Shown in pieces: positions 56,137 through 64,000 of a stretch of 64,000 nucleotides of DNA (positions are counted from its first letter, which is position 1; each line of letters starts with the position of its first letter). This stretch comes from Lewinellaceae bacterium (GTDB lineage Bacteria; Bacteroidota; Bacteroidia; Chitinophagales; Saprospiraceae). The notes under the pieces were generated by a model. It had not been told where the DNA came from. It worked only from the letters and a program-made list of their open reading frames with translations, and made no database searches. A program made the position numbers and the translations under genes. Location of the stretch: contig JACJYH010000001.1 of NCBI GenBank assembly GCA_020636195.1, forward strand, positions 186,001 through 250,000. Direction: 5' to 3'.

Positions 56137-57529
56137 ATCCTAATATATTTAGCATTTGCTCCACTGTTTGTTCACCTCTATACAGTCTGTCTATGATGTT
56201 ACCCTTATCGTCACGGTCTATAATAATTTGTTTGGGAGACGGAATCAAGCAGTGTTTTATTCCTCCATATCCACTGATGGCATCTTGATAGGCGCCAGTG
56301 TGAAAAAATCCCAAATATAAAGGCTCCTTCTCCTCTGTATTATAAACTGGAAGGTAGATTTCTTGATTCAGATCCTCAGAATTATAATAATCTGAATGGT
56401 CACATGAGATACCTCCTATGTTCACCCTTGAATATTCATGATCCCATTTATTAACCGGTAAGAGAATGAATTTTTCGAAAATAGACCAAGCATCAGGTAT
56501 CGTATTCATGAGGCTGTTATCAATCAAATACCACAACTCAGCATCATTTTGTTGTTTTTGTTCAAGTACAGAAAAAATGATGGCTCCACTTTCCCCAACT
56601 GTATATTTCCCAAATTCTGTAAAAATATTGGGTTCGTCGATGCCTTCTTCTTCACAAGTTTCTTTGATATTTCGCACCAACTCATTGATCATATATTTAT
56701 AATCATATTCAAACCCGAGGTTATTTCTTATGGGTAATCCGCCACCCAAGTTGATAGAATCGAGAGTGGGACAAAGTTTCTTCATCTCTGCAAAGATTTT
56801 TAATGCCTTGCGAAATTCTCCCCAATAATACAAGTTATCCTTAATACCTGAGTCCACGAAAAAATGGAGCATTTTCAGCTTCACTCGCTTCTTCTTAGCA
56901 ATCTTATTCTTGTAAAAATCAATAATTTCAACGCTTCTTATACCGAGTCTAGATGTATAATATGCGCTTTGTGGCTCCTCATTTATGGCCATTCTTAGTC
57001 CAATAGTCAGGTCCCCCTTTGTCTTTGCATAGAGACGATCTAGCTCAGCTTTACTATCTAAAACCGGTATGACATGTTCATAACCATCATCTATCAATTC
57101 AACAATTTTACTGAGGTAGTCTTCAGTTTTATGTCCATTATGGATCAATGTGATCCGCTTATCAATTTTTCCTTTTTTTTGTAATAGCTTAATGATGTCA
57201 ATGTCAAATGATGATGAAGTCTCTAAATGTACATTGTGATTCAATGCTTCTTCTATGACATGAGAAAAATGGCAGCACTTAGTGCAATAACAATAGTAGT
57301 ATTCCCCTTTATAATTATTCGCTTTGATTGCTCGATTGAAAAGGTTCTTGGCTTTCTTGATTTGGTCACCAATTCTAGGTAGATACGTCAACCTAAATGG
57401 AGTGCCATACTTATCAATCAGATATTTTAATGATAATCCATGAAAGGTCAAATTACCTTGATGAATATCGAATCCCTCTTGAGGAAAATAATAGGTTTGG
57501 TTTATTAATTGAAAATACGAGTTTCTCAT
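56126..57529 (-). CDS. speA: Arginine decarboxylase (fold III PLP, short form)
   Basis: 467 residues. Fold III features: Lys84 in YCYCTKCCHF, the glycine turn LGGGLP at 261-266, EFGKYTVGESG, and Cys376-Asp377 in GGISCDHSDYY, where the family has CDSxD. It is shorter than the classical ~640-residue biosynthetic SpeA. Arginine rather than lysine or ornithine is inferred from the overlapping agmatinase gene. It starts the operon arginine decarboxylase, agmatinase, DHS-like. Confidence 0.85.
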   Translation of the reverse strand: MRNSYFQLINQTYYFPQEGFDIHQGNLTFHGLSLKYLIDKYGTPFRLTYLPRIGDQIKKAKNLFNRAIKANNYKGEYYYCYCTKCCHFSHVIEEALNHNVHLETSSSFDIDIIKLLQKKGKIDKRITLIHNGHKTEDYLSKIVELIDDGYEHVIPVLDSKAELDRLYAKTKGDLTIGLRMAINEEPQSAYYTSRLGIRSVEIIDFYKNKIAKKKRVKLKMLHFFVDSGIKDNLYYWGEFRKALKIFAEMKKLCPTLDSINLGGGLPIRNNLGFEYDYKYMINELVRNIKETCEEEGIDEPNIFTEFGKYTVGESGAIIFSVLEQKQQNDAELWYLIDNSLMNTIPDAWSIFEKFILLPVNKWDHEYSRVNIGGISCDHSDYYNSEDLNQEIYLPVYNTEEKEPLYLGFFHTGAYQDAISGYGGIKHCLIPSPKQIIIDRDDKGNIIDRLYRGEQTVEQMLNILGYDQ

Positions 57530-57740
57530 TTTAAAATTAAATGCCCATTTGAAAAAAAATTGTCACAAAGAAACAACTTAAAACTATATGCAGGCCAACT
57601 TTATTTCTAAATTTTAAGTAAATTTATATTTGTAAAAAGACATGCTTTCATTATTTATGTACAAAAACCTTTAGACAAACTAGCTTAAAGACCATATTTT
57701 ACCTTTAAGTGCATGATAATGAATAATTTTTCAAGTTTTT

Positions 57741-57771
57741 TTGTATTATTTTTTAAAAAAAACTACCTTTG
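57741..57771 (+). promoter_or_regulatory. Bacteroidota promoter for the DUF177-rpmF unit
   Basis: TTG at 57741-57743 (within TTTTTTTG) and TACCTTTG at 57764-57771 are 20 bases apart, close to the ideal TTTG-N19-21-TAnnTTTG spacing. The gene starts 29 bases downstream. This is the best promoter in the window. Confidence 0.75.
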
Positions 57772-57800
57772 CGCTCCATTTTCAAAATGTTCTTTAATTT

Positions 57801-58328
57801 ATGAGTAATTTAAATCATTTTTCGATCCCATTTGAAGGGTTGAAGGATGGGTTTCATACCTTTAATTTTACCTTAAATAATGCATTTTTTAAAGAATTTG
57901 AAGCATCGCCCATTCAAGAAGGGTCATTCGTTGTAGATTGCACCTTTGAGAAGAAGCCGAAGATCAGCATTTTAAACTTTGACTTCAAAGGAAGTTATAG
58001 AACAAATTGTGACAGATGCCTTGAGCAAGTTGATATTCCGATGTCAGGAGAGCAAACTTTGTTAGTCAAGGTTCATGAAAGAATGGCGGGCGTTGAAGAT
58101 GAAGATGTCATATTTATTGATGGTCATACATCAGTGATAGACTTGAGACAGTACTTATACGAAATGGTTTGTGTGAATATGCCTATGCAAAACACGTTTC
58201 AGTGTGAAGATGCAGATCCAAAACCATGCAATGTAGATGTTCTGAAATTGTTGGGTCTTCATTCTGATAATGACAAATTAGATAGTGCATTTGATTCCTT
58301 TTTGGGAATAGATTTTGATAATAATTAG
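57801..58328 (+). CDS. DUF177 (YceD-like) protein
   Basis: 175 residues. A Cys pair NCDRCLE precedes YEMVCVNMP and CEDADPKPCNVD, the usual layout of DUF177, where the cysteines may bind metal. In most bacteria it is immediately upstream of rpmF, as here (25-base gap), and takes part in 23S rRNA/50S biogenesis by an incompletely known mechanism. Confidence 0.9.
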   Translation: MSNLNHFSIPFEGLKDGFHTFNFTLNNAFFKEFEASPIQEGSFVVDCTFEKKPKISILNFDFKGSYRTNCDRCLEQVDIPMSGEQTLLVKVHERMAGVEDEDVIFIDGHTSVIDLRQYLYEMVCVNMPMQNTFQCEDADPKPCNVDVLKLLGLHSDNDKLDSAFDSFLGIDFDNN

Positions 58329-58353
58329 ATTTTAACTTTATAAATAATATACA

Positions 58354-58557
58354 ATGGCACATCCAAAGAGTAGGGTTTCTAAAGCCAGAAAAAACAAACG
58401 CAGAACGCATCACAAAGCCGAGATGCCACAGCTTACAGTTTGTAAAACTACTGGAGAATCACACATGATGCACAGAGCATATTGGCATGAAGGTAGCATG
58501 TATTACAAAGGCCAAGTAGTGATCCAGGCTAAAGAAGAGGAAGTAGAATTAGATTAA
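58354..58557 (+). CDS. rpmF: 50S ribosomal protein L32
   Basis: 67 residues beginning AHPKSRVSKARKNKRRTHHKA, which is L32. The zinc-ribbon cysteines are reduced to one (TVCKTTGESHMMHRAYW), so this is the zinc-free form. It is downstream of the DUF177 gene on the same transcript. Confidence 0.97.
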   Translation: MAHPKSRVSKARKNKRRTHHKAEMPQLTVCKTTGESHMMHRAYWHEGSMYYKGQVVIQAKEEEVELD

Positions 58558-58617
58558 TTAATAGGATCAATACATTGGATTTAAGCATGCCAACTTTTTT
58601 AATCCAAAATTGATCAT

Positions 58618-59013
58618 TTGAATCACTTCTTATTGAAAACCATTATACATTCACCACTTGCACCTGCACCGGTTGGCCCGTATAATCAAGCCATTCTTGT
58701 TGGTGGAACTTTATATGTATCGGGTCAAATTGCTATAGATCAAGCCAATGAAAAGTTAGTCATTGACAACATTGAAGATGAGACCCATCAAGTGATGAAA
58801 AATATTGGATTCATATTGGATGCAGCAGGAATGACATATGAAAACATCGTAAAGTGTTCTGTATTTGTAAACGATATGGAAAAATATAGTAGGATTAACG
58901 CTGTTTATGCATCTTATTTTCATGATGATACAGCACCTGCTAGAGAATTAGTGCAGGTCGTACACCTTCCTAAATATGTCAATGTTGAGATCAGCTGTAT
59001 CGCTGCGAAGTAG
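58618..59013 (+). CDS. RidA-family reactive intermediate deaminase
   Basis: 131 residues from TTG 58618, or 126 from a second in-frame TTG at 58633, which gives the usual family start (KTIIHSPLAPAPVGPYNQA) and length; no ATG is available. The catalytic Arg region APARELVQVVHLPKYVNVEISCIA is intact. RidA hydrolyses reactive enamines formed by PLP enzymes. It lies between rpmF and rpsT. Confidence 0.9.
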   Translation: MNHFLLKTIIHSPLAPAPVGPYNQAILVGGTLYVSGQIAIDQANEKLVIDNIEDETHQVMKNIGFILDAAGMTYENIVKCSVFVNDMEKYSRINAVYASYFHDDTAPARELVQVVHLPKYVNVEISCIAAK

Positions 59014-59083
59014 ATTTCGTTAAATAATCACGTTACAAAAACAAAAAAAGAGAAAATTAAAGCACTGAATATCACAATTGTAT

Positions 59084-59091
59084 TATCTTTG
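59084..59091 (+). promoter_or_regulatory. Bacteroidota -7 box (TATCTTTG) for rpsT
   Basis: TATCTTTG lies 38 bases before the rpsT ATG. Matches TAnnTTTG; the -33 TTG is missing. Confidence 0.5.
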
Positions 59092-59129
59092 CACTCCAAA
59101 ATTTAAAAATTTAGTAAATATTATATATT

Positions 59130-59381
59130 ATGGCGCAACATAAGTCATCAAAAAAGAGAATCCGACAGACATTAAAAATACGTCTAAGAAATAGATATTA
59201 CAAAAAATCCGCAAGAACTGCCATCGCTAAATTAAGAACAATGACCGATAAATCGGAAGCAAGTATGTTTCTTCCGAAAGTAGTCAGTATGATTGATAAA
59301 TTAGCAAAGAAGAAAACTTGGCATAAAAATAAATCTTCAAATTTGAAATCGAAATTGACAAAGTTTGTCAATAGTCTATAA
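59130..59381 (+). CDS. rpsT: 30S ribosomal protein S20
   Basis: 83 residues with the S20 start AQHKSSKKRIRQTLKIRLRNR and the end FVNSL; highly basic. Has its own -7 box and terminator. Confidence 0.96.
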   Translation: MAQHKSSKKRIRQTLKIRLRNRYYKKSARTAIAKLRTMTDKSEASMFLPKVVSMIDKLAKKKTWHKNKSSNLKSKLTKFVNSL

Positions 59382-59404
59382 CTTCAGCTGACCTGTTGAA
59401 GGAG

Positions 59405-59440
59405 AATGGCGAATACATTGGTTTGTAATCGCCATTTTTT
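59405..59440 (+). terminator. Intrinsic terminator of rpsT
   Basis: ATGGCGA (59406-59412) pairs with TCGCCAT (59429-59435), and a T-run (TTTTTT) follows. It is 25 bases after the rpsT stop. Confidence 0.82.
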
Positions 59441-59478
59441 ATTTATAAAAGATTACATTTGCAACAAAGTAATTTACC

Positions 59479-59964
59479 ATGACAAAAGGAATACAGTTTC
59501 TTTCCATCATACTATTCCTTATTTTAATTACTATGACCGCAGAATCGTGTAAAAACAGCACGATCTATTCAAAAAAAGTAAATATTCCTGATTCATGGGT
59601 GTATCAAGACACAGTAGATTTTTCATTTGAAATAAGTGATACAATAAATCTTTTTGATTTTGTCCTTCATATACAGCATGGTGATGATTTTCCATACCAA
59701 AATCTATATGTGTGGGCTATCACAGATTTCCCAAATAACACATCGTCAGATCAACAACTGTCCCTTCAGCTTACATCTGAGAATGGGCAGTGGGTCGGGA
59801 AGTGTGGAGAAAATATGTGTACAGCTATTATCCCAATAGCCACATCCATTAAATTTAAAGAACAAGGACTTTACAGATTAAAATTGAGCCAATATACTCG
59901 AGAACCCAACCTCCATGGTGTCCATTCCATCCAATTTGACATCGTACATCATCCAGACAAATAG
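59479..59964 (+). CDS. gldH: Gliding motility lipoprotein GldH
   Basis: 161 residues; signal peptide with lipobox ESC (Cys24). The motif FPYQNLYVWAITDFP followed by GQWVGKCG and IKFKEQGLYRLKLSQYTRE is the GldH signature. GldH is required for gliding and for T9SS-related functions in Flavobacterium; in non-gliding relatives it still accompanies T9SS genes. It is followed by a GT-C-like gene after 6 bases. Confidence 0.85.
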   Translation: MTKGIQFLSIILFLILITMTAESCKNSTIYSKKVNIPDSWVYQDTVDFSFEISDTINLFDFVLHIQHGDDFPYQNLYVWAITDFPNNTSSDQQLSLQLTSENGQWVGKCGENMCTAIIPIATSIKFKEQGLYRLKLSQYTREPNLHGVHSIQFDIVHHPDK

Positions 59965-59970
59965 TCATCC

Positions 59971-61383
59971 ATGAAGCGTAATGTTCAAATTGTAAATATT
60001 ATTCTTTGGTGCTTATTTGTTGTAAGTATAGCATGGTTCAAGTGGAGTTATCATGAAATGTGGAAAGATGAGTGGCAGGCTTGGTTTGTTGCTAAGGATC
60101 AGTCATTCAGCGAGATGTTGTCATTTTTAAATTATGAGGGTCATCCTGCACTTTGGTATCTGTACTTAAAAATATGGAGTTTTGTGGCGCCTTTTATTGG
60201 GTCTGTAAATGCCCTTCAATTGGGTCACCTTGTGTGTGTCATTGCTGTATATGGAATACTTTTCATAATTTTTGATATGCCTATCTGGCAAAAAATCGGG
60301 ATTGCATCATCCTATTTTTTATTGTTTGAATATGGACTTGTAAACCGTGGATATATTTTGGTCATTCTAATACTATTTTTGATCATTGTTAAGCTTAAGA
60401 ATAAACAAACAAAACAATTTACTATACCTTTATTATTATTGTTGCTTTGTCAGACTGAAGTATATGGCGTATTTATGGCGCTTGGCATATTGACCTACCA
60501 GTACTTTTCTTTAGAGGACAAAACTAGATTCAAAAGAAATGCACTTTTCACTTTTTTAGGGTTTTGCGTGTTTATTCTGACAGTTTATCCGCGTGAAAGT
60601 GGCCACATAGCTAAAACCCAAAGTGTCAACTTAAGTGGATGGGATCAGTTCCTTACAGCGATTCAAGGTAATTTATCAAATACCTTTTTTATTGGCACTA
60701 CTTTGGACACCTTTACATATGGATACACATTAATTGGGTTATTGCTATCGGTGCTTGTTTTATTGATGTTGGGATATATATTCTATGAAAACAAATCATC
60801 ATGGATGGCTTTAGGACTATTCTTGTTAATCATGATTTCATTTTCAAGTTTTATCTTTTTGGGTGGCGTCAGACAATGGGGCATGGTTTTTATTTTCTTT
60901 GTTGCAATTCTGGAACTAACACCATCAAATAAAATACTGTCAAAATATAAAAATGGTGCAATAGCCTTATTATTAATATTCAGCACCGTTCATGGTGTAA
61001 AAGCTATGATCACAGAATATAAAATCCCATTTTCCAATGCAAAAATGACTGGTGAGTTTTTGAAAACAAATGTTCCCGAAAAAGTCCCAATTGTCACATT
61101 CAATAAATTTTCTACGACACCTGTCATTGGTTACTTAGATCGAAAGATGTACTCATTACCTGATGGCGAACCCTACTCGTATTTCAGATGGGTTGATAAA
61201 GTATATGTAACTACGGAAAGTGAGCTCAGACTCTTTACGAAATTTAAAAACGTAAAAGGCATCATCATCGTATCAGATAAACCCATTGACAAAAATAGGT
61301 TTCCAAGTTTAATGCTTTGGGAAAGTTTTGATAAAGAAAATTTCAAGAAGGAGAATTATTTTATTTATACCTTTAAATTATGA
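59971..61383 (+). CDS. GT-C-like membrane protein next to gldH
   Basis: 470 residues with about ten hydrophobic segments. After the first comes MWKDEWQAWFVA (Asp33-Glu34) and YEGHPALWY, the acidic first-loop layout of GT-C enzymes. A soluble C-terminal ~120 residues follow. The substrate is unknown. It is six bases from gldH, so probably co-transcribed. Confidence 0.65.
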   Translation: MKRNVQIVNIILWCLFVVSIAWFKWSYHEMWKDEWQAWFVAKDQSFSEMLSFLNYEGHPALWYLYLKIWSFVAPFIGSVNALQLGHLVCVIAVYGILFIIFDMPIWQKIGIASSYFLLFEYGLVNRGYILVILILFLIIVKLKNKQTKQFTIPLLLLLLCQTEVYGVFMALGILTYQYFSLEDKTRFKRNALFTFLGFCVFILTVYPRESGHIAKTQSVNLSGWDQFLTAIQGNLSNTFFIGTTLDTFTYGYTLIGLLLSVLVLLMLGYIFYENKSSWMALGLFLLIMISFSSFIFLGGVRQWGMVFIFFVAILELTPSNKILSKYKNGAIALLLIFSTVHGVKAMITEYKIPFSNAKMTGEFLKTNVPEKVPIVTFNKFSTTPVIGYLDRKMYSLPDGEPYSYFRWVDKVYVTTESELRLFTKFKNVKGIIIVSDKPIDKNRFPSLMLWESFDKENFKKENYFIYTFKL

Positions 61384-61480
61384 TAAAACTTGTTACATCG
61401 ATTTATCCTTTTTGCCGATTTTCAAGAAAAATGTTGACCATATATTGTCATCAAATGATAGATAACTTATATCAGTAGGT

Positions 61481-62683
61481 ATGTATCAAGGTAAAATATT
61501 CAATGATCCCATCTATGGGTTGATCAGATTTCCACACAGCATTTTGTATAAAATCATTGATCACCCTTATTTCCAGAGACTAAGAAGAATCTCACAGCAA
61601 GCGTTGTCACATTACGTATATCCGGGAGCCATGCATACCCGATTTCAACATGCTCTAGGTGCTCTACACCTGATGACGAGAGCCATCGATGTATTGAAAT
61701 CCAAGGGCGTAAGCATATCAAAGGAAGAATCGGAAGCTGTTTCTGTAGCAATTTTATTGCATGACATTGGTCATGGCCCTTTCTCTCATGCTTTAGAACA
61801 AGAATTAGTGCCTATTCATCATGAAGACATCTCAAAAATACTTATAGAGCAGATAGGTATTGACCTAAACGCAGATTTTTCTCTCGCTCTTCAAATGTTT
61901 GATGGCCAATACCACAGACCTTTTTTCCACGATCTTATTTCCGGTAACATTGACATGGATAGAATGGATTACTTGACACGAGACAGTTATTTTTCAGGTG
62001 TTGCAGAAGGTATAATCGGGTATGATAGGATCATTACCATGCTGAATGTGTGGCGAGACAGCCTTGTTATAGAAGAAAAAGCTATCTATTCCATTGAAAA
62101 ATTTTTAATGGCTAGAAGACTTATGTACCATCAGGTGTACCTTCATAAAACAGTAGTTTCTGCAGAATTGATGCTGAAATCTATTACACAAAGATTAAAA
62201 TATCTAGTATCAAGCCCCCAAAGATATCAGACATATAACGAAGGGATCAATGTACTTCTAAAAGGAGAAAGTGCTAATTCTAATAGTAAAGAGGATATTT
62301 TAAAATGGTTTGTCCATCTTGATGATACTGACATTTTGCAAGTAATCAAGCAGGGACAAGGGACAAATGATATGATTTTGAGCAAATTATGTTCAAATTT
62401 ATTGGAAAGAAATTTATTTAAACTATCTTTGTCCTCTGAATCTGACGAAAATTCAGACCTGTCTCACCGTAAGAAAAAGTTTATTAAAAAATATAAAATA
62501 AAAGAAGACGAGTTATTTTATTTTTTCCCAACAAAAAGTGAGACTATTGAAATGTATAGCAGTCTAAATGGCGAGTTAAATGTTCTTGACAAGAGTGATT
62601 CGATTAAATCCTTTTCTGAGTTTATATCAGACCGAGAAATCAATAGACGGGAAATCAAAGAGTTCAAATTTTATTCACAGTAA
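61481..62683 (+). CDS. HD-domain phosphohydrolase (dGTPase-like)
   Basis: 400 residues. The HD site is His57 (TRFQHALGALHL), H94-D95 (LLHDIGHGPFSHALE) and a later DMDRMDYLTRD. This resembles the YdhJ/SAMHD1-like group of HD proteins that hydrolyse nucleoside triphosphates. The C-terminal ~100 residues are charged and less conserved. It ends 38 bases before the disrupted gene at 62722. Confidence 0.88.
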   Translation: MYQGKIFNDPIYGLIRFPHSILYKIIDHPYFQRLRRISQQALSHYVYPGAMHTRFQHALGALHLMTRAIDVLKSKGVSISKEESEAVSVAILLHDIGHGPFSHALEQELVPIHHEDISKILIEQIGIDLNADFSLALQMFDGQYHRPFFHDLISGNIDMDRMDYLTRDSYFSGVAEGIIGYDRIITMLNVWRDSLVIEEKAIYSIEKFLMARRLMYHQVYLHKTVVSAELMLKSITQRLKYLVSSPQRYQTYNEGINVLLKGESANSNSKEDILKWFVHLDDTDILQVIKQGQGTNDMILSKLCSNLLERNLFKLSLSSESDENSDLSHRKKKFIKKYKIKEDELFYFFPTKSETIEMYSSLNGELNVLDKSDSIKSFSEFISDREINRREIKEFKFYSQ

Positions 62684-62721
62684 TTTTAATATTTTATAAT
62701 TTTAAACCAAGTATTCACATT

Positions 62722-62747
62722 ATGAGAAACCTTAATTTTTTAACCCT
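62722..62747 (+). pseudogene. 5' end of a secreted-protein gene, cut off by IS982
   Basis: ATG at 62722 and eight and two-thirds codons (MRNLNFLT...) end at the IS border. Joined to 63787, the frame continues without shift (MRNLNFLTLVFLTVFALGLSAQ), a signal peptide. As it stands, translation stops at TAA after ...LRE, inside the IS. The rest of the gene is at 63780-64000. Confidence 0.88.
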
Positions 62748-63779
62748 ACGTGAATAATGGTTAAGCAGCATGTAAAAGTAGGCATTCCCCTTCATTTAAT
62801 TCATGATTTATTTTAATACTGGGCTTCTTTTCAAATGTTTGATATGCAATTAGAGCTGATACCGCATTATTTAAAAATCCCTGAAGGGATCTATGACGTG
62901 TATGTTGAATTGAGCAGATATTTTTTAACTCATCATTTACAGATTCTATCACAGCTCTTTTTCTTAACAAGATTTTGTCAGTATCTGATATGTTCATCTT
63001 TTTCATATTCTTTCGGACTTTATAGATAAGTTCTACTCCATCGTTCCACAAGTATTCTGCTAATTTTTGATCTATATATCCTCGGTCACCAAACAATTTT
63101 CCGAAGACATCTTTTGTCATTACTTTCATTACTTTTTGATCTCGATCATCAACGTTAGCCTTTGAAAAACAGAAACTTAGGATTTCTCCTTTGTCATTTA
63201 TTATTAGATGAAGTTTGAATCCAAAGAACCAGCCCATTGTACTCTTTGACTTTTCTGCGATTCCTTTAAACACTTTATTTTGCCTTTCTCGCTTAATGTG
63301 ACATACTGGAAGTGTGGTAGAATCTGCATATGATATTCCTGTGCATTTCCCTTTGAAACGACTTTGTATAAGCATTATTAACGGAACAAATATCCGACTC
63401 TGTGTTTGATTAAATCTTTCGTACGAAACCAGATTGGGAAACATATGCTTCCATTGTTTTATAACAACATCATGGTAATAACTTTTGAAATTAGTCTTTG
63501 CACTGAGATGAAATCCTATGTAAATGGTCATCATTTCTGATAAGTGCATTTGAGTTTTTCTATTCCTCCTTTTCACGGTATCACCTAAAAGTTGATTTTT
63601 TAATGCAAATTGATCAATTTCTTTACAAAAATCATCTATTTCTAAGAAAATTGCTATAATTTTGTCTTCGGACATAAGGAGTATATTTTAATTTATTTAT
63701 TTGGTTTACAACAACAAATATATTAATTATTTTCTTATGTCCATATTTTTTATTCTATTTTCTTATCCATTATTCACGT
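62748..63779. mobile_element. Complete IS982-family insertion sequence
   Basis: 1032 bp. Ends are ACGTGAATAATGGTTAAG (62748-62765) and, inverted, CTTATCCATTATTCACGT (63762-63779): 18-bp inverted repeats with one mismatch. It is flanked by a 7-bp direct repeat TAACCCT (62741-62747 and 63780-63786). One transposase gene fills it, on the minus strand. The intact ends and duplication indicate a recent insertion. Confidence 0.92.
62761..63675 (-). CDS. IS982-family DDE transposase
   Basis: 304 residues. The catalytic triad is Asp118 (YADSTTLPVC), Asp197 (FGDRGYI) and Glu244 (AVIESVNDELK); the KRRNRK start and RHRSLQGFLNNAVSALIAYQ end fit the family. The gene is intact, with no frameshift, so the element may still be mobile. 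The stop lies inside the left inverted repeat. Confidence 0.93.
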   Translation of the reverse strand: MSEDKIIAIFLEIDDFCKEIDQFALKNQLLGDTVKRRNRKTQMHLSEMMTIYIGFHLSAKTNFKSYYHDVVIKQWKHMFPNLVSYERFNQTQSRIFVPLIMLIQSRFKGKCTGISYADSTTLPVCHIKRERQNKVFKGIAEKSKSTMGWFFGFKLHLIINDKGEILSFCFSKANVDDRDQKVMKVMTKDVFGKLFGDRGYIDQKLAEYLWNDGVELIYKVRKNMKKMNISDTDKILLRKRAVIESVNDELKNICSIQHTRHRSLQGFLNNAVSALIAYQTFEKKPSIKINHELNEGECLLLHAA

Positions 63780-64000
63780 TAACCCTTGTATTTTTGACAG
63801 TTTTTGCTTTAGGGTTGTCCGCACAACCAGAAGCAGGTATGCCGTCAGTACCGGGGAAATGTTATGCTAAATGTCTTATTCAAGATCAATATGAGACAGT
63901 AACAGAGCAAATTTTGGTAAAAGCAGCGTCTTCTAGAGTAGAAGTTGTTCCTGCTAAGTATGAAACAGTGACCAATCAGGCCATTAAAAAAGAGGCTAGC
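63737..64000 (+). CDS. Repeat-bearing secreted protein, N-terminus rebuilt by the IS; 3' end outside window
   Basis: An ATG inside the IS right end (63737-63739) is in frame with the interrupted gene and remains open to the edge (88 codons). It reads MSIFFILFSYPLFT and joins the native TLVFLTVFALGLSAQPEAG, so the hydrophobic core and cleavage region of the signal peptide are kept but the positive n-region is lost. The mature part starts GKCYAKCLIQDQYETVTEQ, and YETVTxQ recurs 29 residues later, resembling repeats I recall from Bacteroidota OmpA-family proteins. Whether it is expressed is not known. Confidence 0.6.
   Translation, partial: MSIFFILFSYPLFTLTLVFLTVFALGLSAQPEAGMPSVPGKCYAKCLIQDQYETVTEQILVKAASSRVEVVPAKYETVTNQAIKKEAS

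Noticed and set aside
1..64000. CRISPR arrays, prophage, restriction-modification or other defence genes
   Set aside because: No regularly spaced repeats and no such genes were found when reading both strands.

Overview
The window is low-G+C DNA from a member of the Bacteroidota. The evidence is a SusC/SusD pair, the gliding lipoprotein GldH, a probable PorW/SprE lipoprotein, a type IX secretion (T9SS) C-terminal sorting domain, and repeated TAnnTTTG promoter boxes. The protein style (large T9SS cargo with dockerin-like repeats, many lipoproteins, GT-C membrane enzymes) suggests a Saprospiraceae-like lineage, but that is inference. No rRNA, tRNA, CRISPR array or phage was seen. Most of the window is ordinary chromosomal housekeeping.

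Layout. 1-7873 (minus): a polysaccharide-utilisation locus of susC, susD, a beta-helix surface lipoprotein and a secreted pectinesterase cut by the window edge; pectin is the likely substrate. 8131-13709 (minus): mtaB, a class A penicillin-binding protein and dipeptidase pepD. 13710-19670: three GT-C-like membrane proteins and a relic of a family 2 glycosyltransferase. 19709-22607 (minus): tsaE behind a gluconate-dehydrogenase-like subunit 3 and a GMC oxidoreductase with a four-cysteine cluster. 22728-24531: serC and a YgjP-like metalloprotease. 24595-27558 (minus): a PorW/SprE-like TPR lipoprotein. 27825-33751 (plus): M23 peptidase, HAD protein, SDR, nadK, cyclase-family hydrolase, a TPR-like membrane protein and hutI.

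34355-34945 is a small accessory patch holding a MITE-like element, a gene relic and a terminator. 34946-41926 (minus) is a compact four-gene cell-surface unit: surface lipoprotein, ECF sigma factor, a single-pass anti-sigma-like protein that carries an outer-membrane-barrel-like C-terminus, and a large T9SS cargo protein. 42264-48228 (minus): dinB (visibly richer in G+C), glnS, mscL and aconitase. 48428-52377 (plus): a MerR regulator, uvrB and a POT peptide transporter. 52407-57529 (minus): a lipoprotein, an FkbM methyltransferase, and a polyamine operon of arginine decarboxylase, agmatinase-type ureohydrolase and a deoxyhypusine-synthase-like enzyme. 57801-62683 (plus): the DUF177 protein, rpmF, RidA, rpsT, gldH, a GT-C protein and an HD phosphohydrolase.

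The right end holds the clearest event. A complete IS982-family element (62748-63779, 7-bp target duplication) sits inside the signal-peptide codons of a secreted or outer-membrane protein. The two halves rejoin in frame once the element is removed. The IS end also supplies a new ATG in the correct frame, so the gene may still be expressed with a replaced signal-peptide start.

The other items most worth following are the sigma/anti-sigma/T9SS surface unit, a small MITE family with size variants at three sites, and a short 30/35-identical sequence shared by the dinB tail and the relic near 34640.
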